Source: JANYCG01 sp031386665
Lineage (GTDB): Bacteria > Pseudomonadota > Gammaproteobacteria > Burkholderiales > Burkholderiaceae_C
Assembly: GCA_031386665.1 (NCBI GenBank)
Contig: JANNCN010000152.1
Location: 40,930-104,929, forward strand
DNA: 64,000 nucleotides
Direction of reading: 5' to 3'
Both the position numbers and the translations under genes were made by a program. Shown here in pieces: positions 1-7,142 of the stretch (position 1 is the stretch's first letter; every line of letters begins with the position of its first letter). The notes under the pieces are model-generated. The model did not search any database. It saw only the letters and a list, made by a program, of their open reading frames with translations, and was not told the DNA's origin.

Positions 1-1
1 A

Positions 2-475
2 TTTGAGGCTGAAAAAGGCGGGCCAAGCGTGATGCACACCCTAACTTTGAGCAACCCCGGCACCATGCCAGTCGAATTGGCCTGGACCAGCATCACCGGG
101 CCAAATGCCAACCAGTTCAAGCTGCAAGGCCGCTGTGCGAGTAGCAGCATGTTGCAAGCTGGCACCCGGTGTGATCTCACCGTGACCTACACACCCAGCC
201 AATTTGCCGAATCCAAAGCAGTTTTGCAACTGCGCAGCAACCAAGGCAACCCACCCGCCCTGCGCCTTGACGGCATTGCAATAAGCCCTCAGACCACTGC
301 CGCACCCATCGAGCCCCTGACCACCACCACGGGCGGTGGCTGCTCGATTGGCCCGCCCAATCAGCGCGGTCACGATCCTGCGCTGTGGTTGATGGTTTTG
401 ATCGCTGCAGGCGTTTCTGTTTTGCGGTCGCTTTTGAGGCCTTTCGCGATGCCCAAAATAGGAAAACCGGCATGA
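2..475 (+). CDS. C-terminal part of an exported protein with an ASH/Hydin-like domain and a Cys-type CTERM sorting tail (5' end outside window)
   Basis: The frame is open to the left edge, so this is the 3' end of a longer gene. The visible 150 or so residues begin with a beta-sandwich repeat of the abnormal-spindle/Hydin (choice-of-anchor) type: 'LTLSNPGTMPVELAWTSI', then 'CDLTVTYTPSQFAESKAVL'. A Thr/Pro linker and 'GGGCSIG' follow, then a hydrophobic stretch (ALWLMVLIAAGVSVLRSLL) and basic residues. That end matches the layout of Cys-containing CTERM sorting signals (JDVT-CTERM-like), in which a membrane protease removes the tail. The naming is by pattern only. The protein is probably exported and surface-attached. 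The gene after it on the same strand is a pseudogene, so no operon partner helps to define the role. Confidence 0.6.
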   Translation, partial: FEAEKGGPSVMHTLTLSNPGTMPVELAWTSITGPNANQFKLQGRCASSSMLQAGTRCDLTVTYTPSQFAESKAVLQLRSNQGNPPALRLDGIAISPQTTAAPIEPLTTTTGGGCSIGPPNQRGHDPALWLMVLIAAGVSVLRSLLRPFAMPKIGKPA

Positions 476-619
476 CACCCGGCCTGTCTCGGCGGACTTG
501 AATCACCGGCGTGCTGCCCCTGCGCTTCAAGGGGAGCCGTACGAAGTCAAACGCAGGAAATATTGGCACATAAGGCTCCTTCGATTCATACATTCAAGTC
601 ACCTAGAAGCAAATTCGTT

Positions 620-1160
620 ATGGAAGCCTTCTCAAGAAACATTTCACGTCGAAGCGCCATGCGCAAAGCAGCTCGACTGTCAGTTGGTGTTGCCACTGCA
701 ACCTGCGCTGGTATCACAGTGGCGCAAACTCGCAAGACCACTGATGGCGACATGGTGTTGATTCAAATCGTTGACCTGTCTCAAGCCCACCAAGATGTGT
801 CAAAGAGACCTGCAAACACTTGCCCAAATGGGCGTGGCACGGCACACAACTGTCATCGTGACGCAGGTCGTGCCCATGGTGAATTCCAAGCTGCCCATCG
901 TTCGGTCCTACCGAGACACCTAGTCAAAACTTTTTGACGAACCACCCACGCCTTTGAGCATGGCTGGCTACATTGCCGCACGTTACGCCTTTGAAGTCCT
1001 CAACAGGATGGCCGAGGCCCCAACCCGGCAAAACGTCCTGGCGGCATTTCAACGCGCCAACAGCATCGATTTAGGTGGCTTTCGCGTGGGAGGGCAACGC
1101 CGCAGTACCAATTACGTCACCCAAAGCATGTTGACAGCGGATGGGCGTGTGGTTGGTTGA
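620..1160 (+). pseudogene. Decayed periplasmic binding protein of a branched-chain amino-acid-type ABC transporter
   Basis: Three fragments in different frames together resemble a Peripla_BP_6 (LivJ-type) receptor. The first, from ATG 620, has a twin-Arg/basic N-terminus, a hydrophobic signal segment ending 'AGITVAQ', and 'DGDMVLIQIVDLSQ'. The second, around 815-920 in another frame, reads 'VIVTQVVPMVNSKLPIVRSY'. The third, 954-1160, is the usual C-terminus: 'AGYIAARYAFEVLNRM', 'TRQNVLAAFQ', 'DLGGFRV'. An intact family member has about 370-400 residues, so most of the middle is deleted and at least two frameshifts are present. No permease or ATPase genes are nearby. The decay looks old because all pieces are short. 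Confidence 0.6.
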
Positions 1161-1243
1161 CTTTGGCAAGGGTGCGCTGCACCAATTCGGCGTAAAGTAG
1201 TTTCACAGAGTGAAGGCCTTCGCGGATACTTCACCGTTTTCAT

Positions 1244-1702
1244 TTAACAATCTGACGGGTTTGCCAGTATTCGGGCTTCGCGCGGCTTGTGCACCAAGCG
1301 CTCTGCCAACTCAAACACGAGCATGCCGAGCAGCATAGCGACCACAAAAACAACCGCCTTGGGCTGACCTGAGGCCATTGAAACCAAAGCTGGCCCTGGG
1401 CAAAAGCCAGCCAAGCCCCAACCTGCGCCAAACAGCAGACTGCCAACGACCAATCGGCGGTCGATCAGCTGAGATGTCGGCAAATGAAGCAGTCCACCAA
1501 AAAAATTGGTCGTGCGTTTTCGAGCCAAGGCAAAGGCAAAAAACCCGACGGCGATGGCCCCGCCCATCACCAGCGCCAGCGAGGGGTCCCAAGCACCGAA
1601 CAAGTCCAGAAAACCCAACACCTTGCCAGGGTCGGTCATGCCAGACAACAAAAGTCCCAGGCCAAACAGCAGGCCCACCACAAATTCACTGAAGCGTTGC
1701 AT
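1244..1702 (-). CDS. YeeE/YedE family sulfur-transport half protein (PmpB-like)
   Basis: A 152-residue integral membrane protein with about four hydrophobic segments. It carries the family signature 'GAGWGLAGFCPGPALV', whose Cys lies in the middle of a membrane segment. This is the shorter partner of the split YeeE/YedE (DUF6691) pair, which is thought to move thiosulfate or other reduced sulfur species across the inner membrane. The start at 1702 (MQRFSEFVVG) is chosen because it lies 11 bases after the stop of the upstream half protein; the frame runs open further upstream only inside that gene. It is the last gene of a three-gene unit with the other half and an ArsR-type regulator. Confidence 0.8.
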   Translation of the reverse strand: MQRFSEFVVGLLFGLGLLLSGMTDPGKVLGFLDLFGAWDPSLALVMGGAIAVGFFAFALARKRTTNFFGGLLHLPTSQLIDRRLVVGSLLFGAGWGLAGFCPGPALVSMASGQPKAVVFVVAMLLGMLVFELAERLVHKPREARILANPSDC

Positions 1703-1713
1703 CAGACGGCTCC

Positions 1714-2151
1714 TTAAAACAAATGACGGATGACAAAAACCACCAAAAACCCAGCGCCCATAAAGCTGAGCGTGGCAGCAAGCGACCGGGGTGACAAGCG
1801 AGACAAGCCACAAACGCCATGGCCACTGGTGCAGCCCGAACCAACCCTTGTGCCAAAGCCGACCAAGAGGCCCGCCACCACAATGACCAGGTAGCCCGCA
1901 TCAATCCGCGGCGGCACTGCAAAGCCAGCAGGCGCCAAAATCGCAAACAAAAACGGCGACGCCGCTATGCCCAATAAAAACGCGATGCGCCAACCGGCAT
2001 CGCCTGACTTGGGTGGCAACAAACCACCCAAAATACCGCTGATGCCCAAAATGCGTCCGTTTAGCAAGATGAAAATGGCTGAGGCAGTGCCCAGCAAAAG
2101 ACCACCCGAAAGGGAGGCCCAAGGTGTGAAATTCAGCCAGTCAATCGTCAC
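1714..2151 (-). CDS. YeeE/YedE family sulfur-transport half protein (PmpA-like)
   Basis: A 145-residue membrane protein. The decisive motif is 'GSGCTSGHGVCGLSRLS', the paired-Cys signature of YeeE/YedE proteins, placed after about three transmembrane segments. Together with the following gene it forms the two-part form of the transporter; other bacteria have one long polypeptide. It starts three bases after the stop of the ArsR-type regulator, so the three genes are almost certainly one transcript. In the BigR/SqrR families such operons respond to sulfide or persulfide and handle reduced sulfur. The substrate here is inferred from that context and not shown by the sequence. Confidence 0.85.
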   Translation of the reverse strand: MTIDWLNFTPWASLSGGLLLGTASAIFILLNGRILGISGILGGLLPPKSGDAGWRIAFLLGIAASPFLFAILAPAGFAVPPRIDAGYLVIVVAGLLVGFGTRVGSGCTSGHGVCGLSRLSPRSLAATLSFMGAGFLVVFVIRHLF

Positions 2152-2154
2152 GGT

Positions 2155-2475
2155 TTACTCCTTTGAGGTTTCACAAAATTGCTCGTACAAAACTTGGATG
2201 ATTGCCAACGCGGGCGCACTGGCCAGCGCGTAGTAAATGTTCTTTCCATCACGTCGCGTAGTGACCAGCGATTCGTCCCGTAACACCGTCAATTGCTGCG
2301 ACAAAGTGGGCTGAACGATTCCCAGCAGCGCCTCCAACTCACCCACTCGCATTTCGCGCTGGGTGAGCTGGCAAAGAATCAACAACCGGTCCGGATTGGC
2401 CAAAACTTTCATGAGCGCACTTGCCTTGGTGGCGGCGGCTTGCATGGAAGTCAGATCAATGGCAGCAGGGGTCAT
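2155..2475 (-). CDS. bigR: ArsR-family persulfide-type regulator (BigR/SqrR-like)
   Basis: 106 residues with a winged helix-turn-helix of the ArsR type (about residues 20-95): 'MKVLANPDRLLILCQL', recognition helix 'VQPTLSQQLTVLRDE', wing 'TRRDGKNIYYAL'. It lacks the metal box 'ELCVCDL'. Instead it has two separated cysteines, one in 'LILCQL' and one in the last helix 'LYEQFC'. This is the arrangement of BigR/SqrR regulators, where the pair forms a disulfide or polysulfide bridge in response to sulfide. First gene of the operon with the two YeeE/YedE halves. It probably represses its own operon through the AT-rich direct repeat just upstream (2530-2569). Confidence 0.85.
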   Translation of the reverse strand: MTPAAIDLTSMQAAATKASALMKVLANPDRLLILCQLTQREMRVGELEALLGIVQPTLSQQLTVLRDESLVTTRRDGKNIYYALASAPALAIIQVLYEQFCETSKE

Positions 2476-2529
2476 GGCTAGCTTTTTGATTGAACAATGT
2501 GCTTCAGTATGAAATCATTATACTAATTA

Positions 2530-2569
2530 ATAAATTGTTTATGAATATACTATAAATTGCTTATGCATA
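2530..2569. promoter_or_regulatory. AT-rich tandem direct repeat upstream of the bigR operon (putative operator/promoter)
   Basis: Two near-identical 18-mers, ATAAATTGTTTATGAATA (2530-2547) and ATAAATTGCTTATGCATA (2552-2569), differ at two positions and start 22 bases apart, about two helical turns. The second contains the palindrome TATGCATA. They lie 55-95 bases upstream of the regulator's ATG in otherwise GC-richer DNA. BigR-type operators are AT-rich and lie over the promoter, so this is the natural candidate site for autoregulation. Confidence 0.45.
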
Positions 2570-2591
2570 GAAAAAAGCAACAATCCCCGCG

Positions 2592-2776
2592 ATGAATCGG
2601 TTGACCCGATACAGGTGAGTTGCCGTTGTGGTCGCCCTGGTTCAGGCTGACCAGTTCGAGCAGCAGCGTGCAGGCCTGAGGACCGAATACGGTAAACGTC
2701 GGCCTTTAAACACGCTGCGCAGGATTCCTATCAACGGCCCTGAGTAATTGTTGCCCTTGAATTTAGCGCTGCCCAT
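2592..2776 (-). pseudogene. Possible remnant of a phage/island-type protein
   Basis: This lies in the roughly 350-base gap between the bigR promoter and the Rha gene. Read on the minus strand from an ATG at 2776, a frame gives 'GPLIGILRSVFKGRRLPYSV'. After a frame shift it continues 'FGPQACTLLLELVSLNQGDH' and 'NGNSPVSG'. The pattern (short hydrophobic helix, LLLEL, NG-x-NG) recalls small phage and island proteins with the motif 'ALLLEL-x-x-QYNGxNNG', but no full-length protein remains. Low confidence; otherwise the gap holds nothing recognisable. Confidence 0.25.
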
Positions 2777-2830
2777 GCTTGTGCATCATGGGCCACTCGC
2801 ATTTCAACGCCTCAAAACACCACCACCACC

Positions 2831-3478
2831 CTATTGTGTGACTGCCGACAGCGTCATTAAACGTTGTTTGGCGCGCTGATAGCCCACGTGGTGATCATTG
2901 GCGCCATGCATCGCCTTGGTGGCCACGCTTTGGCAGACGATCAACATGGCCTGTTGGGGTAGCGACGCGCTAGCGCGTTGGCCGGTCTCCACGCTCGCAG
3001 CCTTGTTCACCAGCTTGTTGAAGTTCATGTGCACGAATTTTTCGTGGCTTGAACCAATCGCCAATTGGTGCACGGTGTCATGAAGCTGGTGGTACGTGGG
3101 TAGGTACTCCACTTTTCGCAGGTTGAGCACCTGCCGGGCTACGCCGAACAATTGGATCAGCTGATTCTTCAAATGACATGCCCGACAGTTGTTGCCGTAA
3201 TAGGTCAGCAGCAAAAAGCTTTGATCTTCATTGAGCATGACAAACTTCGCGGACTGGCTCGTTTGAGTGTCGAGCGAAGCTTCGGTTTTAAATCGAACCT
3301 TTCCGAATACTTCAAAGTCCGTGATGTGACTTTTGACGTTTTCGATAAGGCTTAGATGCTGACTGTTCAAATGCTGCGCCAGCAGACGCGAATCAACGCG
3401 GGCTTCGTCTTTGGTGGTGGTTAGCGCCAGGTCAACAGGTGCTGACTTAACCTGGTCGATTGTGCGCGCTGCAGTCAT
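2831..3478 (-). CDS. Rha-family phage regulatory protein
   Basis: 215 residues. The N-terminal half matches the pRha domain: 'DEARVDSRLLAQHLNSQH', 'LIENVKSHITDFEVFG', 'VRFKTEAS' and 'FVMLNEDQSFLLLTY'. The stretch after it ('LKNQLIQLFGVARQ') corresponds to the usual end of that domain. Rha proteins are carried by lambdoid and other temperate phages and interfere with phage growth in integration-factor mutants; the biochemical activity is unsettled. The C-terminal 100 residues are not assigned. The gene overlaps the small gene upstream by four bases (ATGA), so the two are probably translated together. No other phage gene lies around it, which points to a prophage relic or a captured accessory gene. 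Confidence 0.75.
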   Translation of the reverse strand: MTAARTIDQVKSAPVDLALTTTKDEARVDSRLLAQHLNSQHLSLIENVKSHITDFEVFGKVRFKTEASLDTQTSQSAKFVMLNEDQSFLLLTYYGNNCRACHLKNQLIQLFGVARQVLNLRKVEYLPTYHQLHDTVHQLAIGSSHEKFVHMNFNKLVNKAASVETGQRASASLPQQAMLIVCQSVATKAMHGANDHHVGYQRAKQRLMTLSAVTQ

Positions 3479-3690
3479 ACTGCACCACCAATCTGTGCCA
3501 GTTGGCGCTCAGAATTTACACCAGCCCACCGCCCCGAAAGGCCAATGGGAAGGCGCTTTAGAGCTTTCGGCAAGCTCCATAGAGCGAGGCGATCATCCAC
3601 CTTTTGAGGGATCGGCATGATGCCGCTGAATTCGGCTGTGCTCGGCTGGTTTACCTGCGAAGTTTTCAAGGTTTGCATAATTGCTTTCAA
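3475..3690 (-). CDS. Small hypothetical protein coupled to the Rha-type gene
   Basis: 71 residues without a recognised domain. The main support is the arrangement: its stop overlaps the ATG of the Rha-family gene (ATGA), and an inverted repeat lies 54 bases upstream. The sequence includes 'IMPIPQKVDDRLALWSLPKA' and is moderately basic, with no membrane segment. A start at the internal Met (MQTLKTSQ, 3678) is equally possible. It may be a small DNA-binding or regulatory partner of the Rha protein, but the sequence does not show this. Confidence 0.4.
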   Translation of the reverse strand: MKAIMQTLKTSQVNQPSTAEFSGIMPIPQKVDDRLALWSLPKALKRLPIGLSGRWAGVNSERQLAQIGGAV

Positions 3691-4080
3691 AACACAAGTT
3701 AAAAAAGCTCATAGCAATGGACTATAGAATAACAAAACAACATAGTCATTCACGTTTGCACGAATGACTCATCATTGTGATAATGCTCGGTTAAAGGGGA
3801 CTCAATCTCTTCATGGCCTAACAGCCCTCGAAACCCATTTTTGCCTGCCAGGGCTTGATGGGTTTCTTGCTTTGAGCACATTGCTTTGCCAAAGCCTTTT
3901 GGCATTGGTTAAAACAACATGGGCGAGTTTACAGCACAGTTTTTCGCGCTTTCTTTCACTACTTCATTGTGGGTTTCTTAGCGAAAGATTTGGATTGCCA
4001 GTGCCAGTGCCACAGCGAGGATTCCAGAGTTTTCACGATTGATGTGCAGCCCTTTGCTTGCCTTGTGGCGCAAAGCAATG
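3691..4080. other. Gene-poor spacer between the Rha unit and higA, with one inverted repeat
   Basis: No convincing gene in about 390 bases. At 3744-3769 there is an inverted repeat, AGTCATTC / GAATGACT with a 10-base spacer, upstream of the minus-strand unit 2831-3690, where a repressor or promoter site would be expected. The rest is less GC-rich than the surrounding genes. One frame on the plus strand (3764-4042) is open but has no family resemblance or ribosome-binding site, so it is not called. Confidence 0.4.
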
Positions 4081-4383
4081 TCAAACCATAGCAGCCGCAG
4101 GCACCCCCATCCGCTTGATGCGCTTGCGTTCCTTCGCAGTCTGCTTCGCCGCCCACAAATCGCGCTGGGTTTGCATGGCCAGCCAGAAACCGGGGGTGTT
4201 GCCCAAGGCCTCGGACAGACGCAAATCCATATCTGCCGACACGGCGGCATGGCTGTGCAAAACACGTGACAACATCACGCGGCTGATGCCCAAATGCGCC
4301 GCAAACGCGGTCACGCTGACGCTCAAATCTTCCAGCCAACCCATCAGCATTTCGCCGGGGTGTGCGGGGTTGTGCATGTTCAT
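4081..4383 (-). CDS. higA: HigA-family antitoxin (XRE type)
   Basis: 100 residues of the HigA/VapI family: 'NPAHPGEMLMGWLEDL' at the N-terminus, the helix-turn-helix 'VTAFAAHLGISRVMLSRVL', then 'RLSEALGNTPGFWLAMQTQ' and a basic tail. HigA neutralises the mRNA-cleaving toxin HigB and represses the operon. The usual order is higB then higA. Here the region upstream encodes only the second half of a HigB-like protein, so the antitoxin appears to be left without a working toxin. It may still act as a DNA-binding repressor. Confidence 0.85.
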   Translation of the reverse strand: MNMHNPAHPGEMLMGWLEDLSVSVTAFAAHLGISRVMLSRVLHSHAAVSADMDLRLSEALGNTPGFWLAMQTQRDLWAAKQTAKERKRIKRMGVPAAAMV

Positions 4384-4404
4384 AAAATCCTCCTGATAGT
4401 CATT

Positions 4405-4600
4405 TCAGTGGTAATCCAAGTAGTCCAATAGCTCCACGACATAACCATCAAACCGGAAAGTCAGTCGCCAGTTGACCTGCACGGTCACCGCGTAAAACCC
4501 GACGCGGTCGCCAGCCAAACCATGAAACCGCCACGATGGGCGGACAAGGGCTTGCGGCCTGGTTAGAGTCGGCCGAACATGTTGCGTTTTGTCGGCATAT
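4405..4600 (-). pseudogene. higB: Truncated HigB-type toxin
   Basis: On the minus strand a frame ending in TGA at 4405-4407 reads 'PSWRFHGLAGDRVGFYAVTV', then 'VNWRLTFRFDGYVVELLDYL' and 'DYH' at the end. This is the characteristic C-terminal half of HigB/RelE-superfamily toxins (family pattern: 'GWRLHPLKGDRKGFWSV' then 'NWRLTFRF' then 'DYEDYH'). The N-terminal half, including the start, is missing. Upstream residues degrade into 'DKTQHVRPTL' and run into the stop of the AbiEii gene at 4603. The break suggests that insertion of, or recombination with, the AbiE module removed the toxin's start. Confidence 0.7.
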
Positions 4601-4602
4601 CC

Positions 4603-5448
4603 TTAAATCACTCCGACAGATTGAAACTTACCTCGCAATTTGTTCACCACATCAGCCAGCACAATTGGATCTAGCTGGTTCTTCTTCAGAAATGCCTTCC
4701 ACTGAGTTTGCTTGGTTACATCTCCTGCAAAGGCGTCTGTAAACCCGACAGGCACTGTGGCCGGCATGGGCATTTTGCGGCGCTCTAACGTTGCTTCAAT
4801 GGCGCGGCGCACTTCGGATGGGTCAAGCGCGGTGTCATCCAGTAGCACCCACAAATCGAAGTAATCCTTCATTCGTGTGTTGGCCAGCCCCAGTAGGCAC
4901 ACGGCATGGAATTTCTCGGCGACGACCGTGTATTTCGGATACGCCCGCAGCTGCGGTGCCGGAAAATCGTCCAGCAGTACCGGGTAGATGATCGCCTGTG
5001 GTGCGGGAGTCACCGCGTCGCCAAACCCGATGTCAACTTGCAGAACAATCCGCGCACCATCCAGTTTTGCCTGAATGTCGATCCGCACACCACCATAGCC
5101 AGCCTCTCGGCGGATGACCGACCCTTTGATTGAGCCGGGATCAAACTCCACGCCGTCTTCGGCAGGAATCTGACAAATTTGGCGGAAAGTCTCCACCGCC
5201 GTGTCGACATCATCTGGGCCAAAGCCCAAAAGATCAGCATCACGGGTGGGTCGGTGTGCAACGTCATACCAAAGTGTGAATAGCAGCGCCCCCTTGAGCA
5301 GGAAGTTCGAGGCGTGCTCGGAAACGGACAGTCGATACAGCAGACGCTCCAGACCGAAATGCGTCAGCGTCAAATTGAAGTCTTGCTTGGTCGCGTCGGC
5401 GTGTCGCTTCAAGCGTGCCCGCACCGATGCCGCCAGATTTCGACTCAT
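4603..5448 (-). CDS. abiEii: AbiEii-type nucleotidyltransferase toxin
   Basis: 281 residues of the AbiEii/AbiGii nucleotidyltransferase family. Visible motifs: 'LKGALLFTLWYD' (the G-A/S nucleotide-binding element), 'RPTRDADLLGFG' with the D-x-D metal-binding pair, 'LQVDIGFGD' with the third carboxylate, 'VVAEKFHAV', and 'TRMKDYFDLW', the conserved Lys/Asp helix. AbiE systems are type IV toxin-antitoxin modules that give phage resistance by arresting growth. Related enzymes add nucleotides to tRNA 3' ends, and the target here is unknown. The gene overlaps abiEi by four bases, so the pair is co-translated. All key residues appear to be present, so the module may be functional. Confidence 0.85.
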   Translation of the reverse strand: MSRNLAASVRARLKRHADATKQDFNLTLTHFGLERLLYRLSVSEHASNFLLKGALLFTLWYDVAHRPTRDADLLGFGPDDVDTAVETFRQICQIPAEDGVEFDPGSIKGSVIRREAGYGGVRIDIQAKLDGARIVLQVDIGFGDAVTPAPQAIIYPVLLDDFPAPQLRAYPKYTVVAEKFHAVCLLGLANTRMKDYFDLWVLLDDTALDPSEVRRAIEATLERRKMPMPATVPVGFTDAFAGDVTKQTQWKAFLKKNQLDPIVLADVVNKLRGKFQSVGVI

Positions 5449-6062
5449 GTTGTCACGCTTTCCAAATAAGGGCGCATGACATTGGCCACGCGGTCAACCG
5501 TCGCGAAATTCCAGATCTCGTCCATCGTGAATTTTCGTTGTGACCAGCCATCGCGCAGGGCTTCCAGTGCAACGTCCAGCCCAATCTTGTTGCGATATTT
5601 GAAGCAGTCGGCCACGGTCTTGGCGGCGTTAAATACTGGCACGCTCACGCCGTCGACCGACAAATGTTCAATGCCCTCAGTGAACGCCACCCCGGACATA
5701 CGCACTGGCCGAATTTTTGGCTGGTCAAGCCGTGGAACGGGTGCGCGATGCGCAATAGCAAGCCAGACTTCAAAGGGTGCCTGGGTCCCGATGCTATGTA
5801 CGCGCAGTGCCGAAAGCAGGCAAACCACGCCCTGCGGTACACGCAGCGCCACTTCCGCCAATGACCGATGCTCGCTCATGGCTTGGCCTGGCAGGGCATA
5901 AACCCCGCGAGCAACTCTTTCGAGCTTTCCTGCGGCGACGAGTCGGCTGAGCACAATGGTTGGAAGTTCCTGCTGCGCTAGATCCCGAGCGCGCAGTAGC
6001 GGTCTAGCCTTGGCAAGTTCCAGGACAGCCTGCTTATGTGTTGATTGGGAACGAAGGTTCAT
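5445..6062 (-). CDS. abiEi: AbiEi-type antitoxin / transcriptional repressor
   Basis: About 205 residues from MNLRSQSTHK. An N-terminal winged helix ('LRARDLAQQELPTIVLSRLV' then 'LERVARGVYALPG') is followed by the AbiEi antitoxin domain ('LAEVALRVPQGVVCLLSAL', 'FEVWLAIAHRAPVPRL', 'VFNAAKTVADCFKYRN'). The family represses its own promoter through the winged helix and blocks the toxin with the C-terminal part. An earlier in-frame start at 6098 would add 12 residues. The start at 6062 is preferred because the longer version reads through an AT-rich promoter-like region with TTGACA on the minus strand at about 6092-6097. Operon with abiEii. Confidence 0.8.
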   Translation of the reverse strand: MNLRSQSTHKQAVLELAKARPLLRARDLAQQELPTIVLSRLVAAGKLERVARGVYALPGQAMSEHRSLAEVALRVPQGVVCLLSALRVHSIGTQAPFEVWLAIAHRAPVPRLDQPKIRPVRMSGVAFTEGIEHLSVDGVSVPVFNAAKTVADCFKYRNKIGLDVALEALRDGWSQRKFTMDEIWNFATVDRVANVMRPYLESVTT

Positions 6063-6175
6063 GATGCAAGTATGTTGCAATATATAGGCATTTGTCAATT
6101 AATTAAACACAATAGCAACAAACAAACCCACTCAAGCACCGCTTTCCCTCGACTGCGGCCTTGTGTAACGCCACG

Positions 6176-6496
6176 CTATTTCCAGCGCCACTTGGCCAGC
6201 AACCGCGCCTGAAGAGCCTTCCGCGCGGGCAGCAGTTTTGCGCGCCGGGTGGCGATGCGCTCGGAAATCTCGCGTTGGCGACTCGGGTCAAACCACGCCT
6301 TGCCGTCCTTGGCCATATCCCAGGTGCTTGATACGGCATTTCGATGGACCGTCACATGATCGGCATCAACCCCAACCGTTGCGAGCCGTTCGCGCTCACT
6401 TGCACGCCAGCGCTTGTGCCACAGGCGCTTGTCGTCGGCTTCCGAGCGTGCGGTTGTGTGACCAAAAATCGGTGTCTTGCGAAGACTGCGGCTCAT
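6176..6496 (-). CDS. Conserved hypothetical protein, small and basic
   Basis: 106 residues, strongly basic, with Trp-rich motifs: 'SRSLRKTPIFGHTTARSEAD', 'LWHKRWRASERERLA', 'DMAKDGKAWFDP' and the C-terminal 'LQARLLAKWRWK'. I recognise this as a family of small uncharacterised proteins found in many proteobacteria, often near mobile or accessory genes, but no function is known to me. No signal peptide or membrane segment. It lies between the AbiE pair and the 3' end of ssrA, at the border of the accessory patch. Confidence 0.6.
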   Translation of the reverse strand: MSRSLRKTPIFGHTTARSEADDKRLWHKRWRASERERLATVGVDADHVTVHRNAVSSTWDMAKDGKAWFDPSRQREISERIATRRAKLLPARKALQARLLAKWRWK

Positions 6497-6657
6497 TGCT
6501 CATCCTTGGATTCGTGAATCATTTCGGTCATTCTGCACAAACTGCCCTATTGAGCCATCGCCCGTCAAGACAGACAACTTGCGCTGGCTGTCAATGCACC
6601 TTATCGCACTAAACTGCACTCTAAATCACCATAAGCCTATGATTTAGCAAAGAAAAA

Positions 6658-6686
6658 GGCCGTTTGCTGGATGTCAGCAAACGGCC
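6658..6686 (-). terminator. Intrinsic terminator of ssrA
   Basis: A perfect 12-bp stem, GGCCGTTTGCTG / CAGCAAACGGCC, with a five-base loop. In the minus-strand direction a run of five T residues follows (from 6657-6653). It begins 14 bases beyond the CCA end of tmRNA. Confidence 0.85.
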
Positions 6687-6699
6687 TTGGACGGTGTGT

Positions 6700-7089
6700 T
6701 GGTGGAGCTGGCGGGATTTGAACCCGCGTCCGCAAACCTTCTTCGAACAGTTCTACATGTGTAGCCGTCTGATTTGGATCTCGCTTTTCACATCGCGCAG
6801 TGGCACGCTATGCAAATCGCCAGCAACCTATTGTCTTGACCCACCCTAAGTTACCCAAGGCAGGTCCAGCCGAATGAGATTACCCCACAGCCTGGACGGT
6901 TTGACCTTGCGGTCTTGCCACCCTTGCCCAGCCTATCGGCTTGCTGTTGTGAGGCTCACGTGCAATTAAGCAGCGAGTGCGAAACGTTCGTCGTTTGCAG
7001 TTAGTTTTTTTGAATCTGTTTTACGAGCGCATTCAGCTCGACATGCCCTGCTGCGCGTCTGAATCCACGTCGAAACCAGTGCAGCCCCC
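6700..7089 (-). ncRNA. ssrA: Transfer-messenger RNA (tmRNA)
   Basis: The minus strand begins with GGGGGCTGCACTGGTTTCGA (5' end at about 7089) and ends with a T-arm-like segment and CCA (6700-6702). The tRNA-like part is recognisable at both ends. The tag reading frame at 6998-6966 encodes ANDERFALAA followed by TAA, a normal hydrophobic proteolysis tag of betaproteobacteria. tmRNA with SmpB rescues ribosomes stalled on broken mRNAs and marks the unfinished protein for proteases. About 390 nt is a normal length for a one-piece tmRNA. A clear terminator follows. Its 3' end is a well-known integration site for islands, and the accessory genes 2.5-6.5 kb lie directly beyond it. Confidence 0.95.
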
Positions 7090-7142
7090 TTGGCATTTCC
7101 ATAAATCCAATGTTCGAGCGCATCGCGTTGTTGTAAATCCTC

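Noticed and set aside
1378..1733. Several plus-strand frames over the YeeE/YedE genes
   Set aside because: Antisense to membrane protein genes with clear family motifs.
3764..4042. Plus-strand frame of 92 codons in the spacer before higA
   Set aside because: No ribosome-binding site, no domain, and a Cys/Leu-rich composition unlike the neighbouring proteins.
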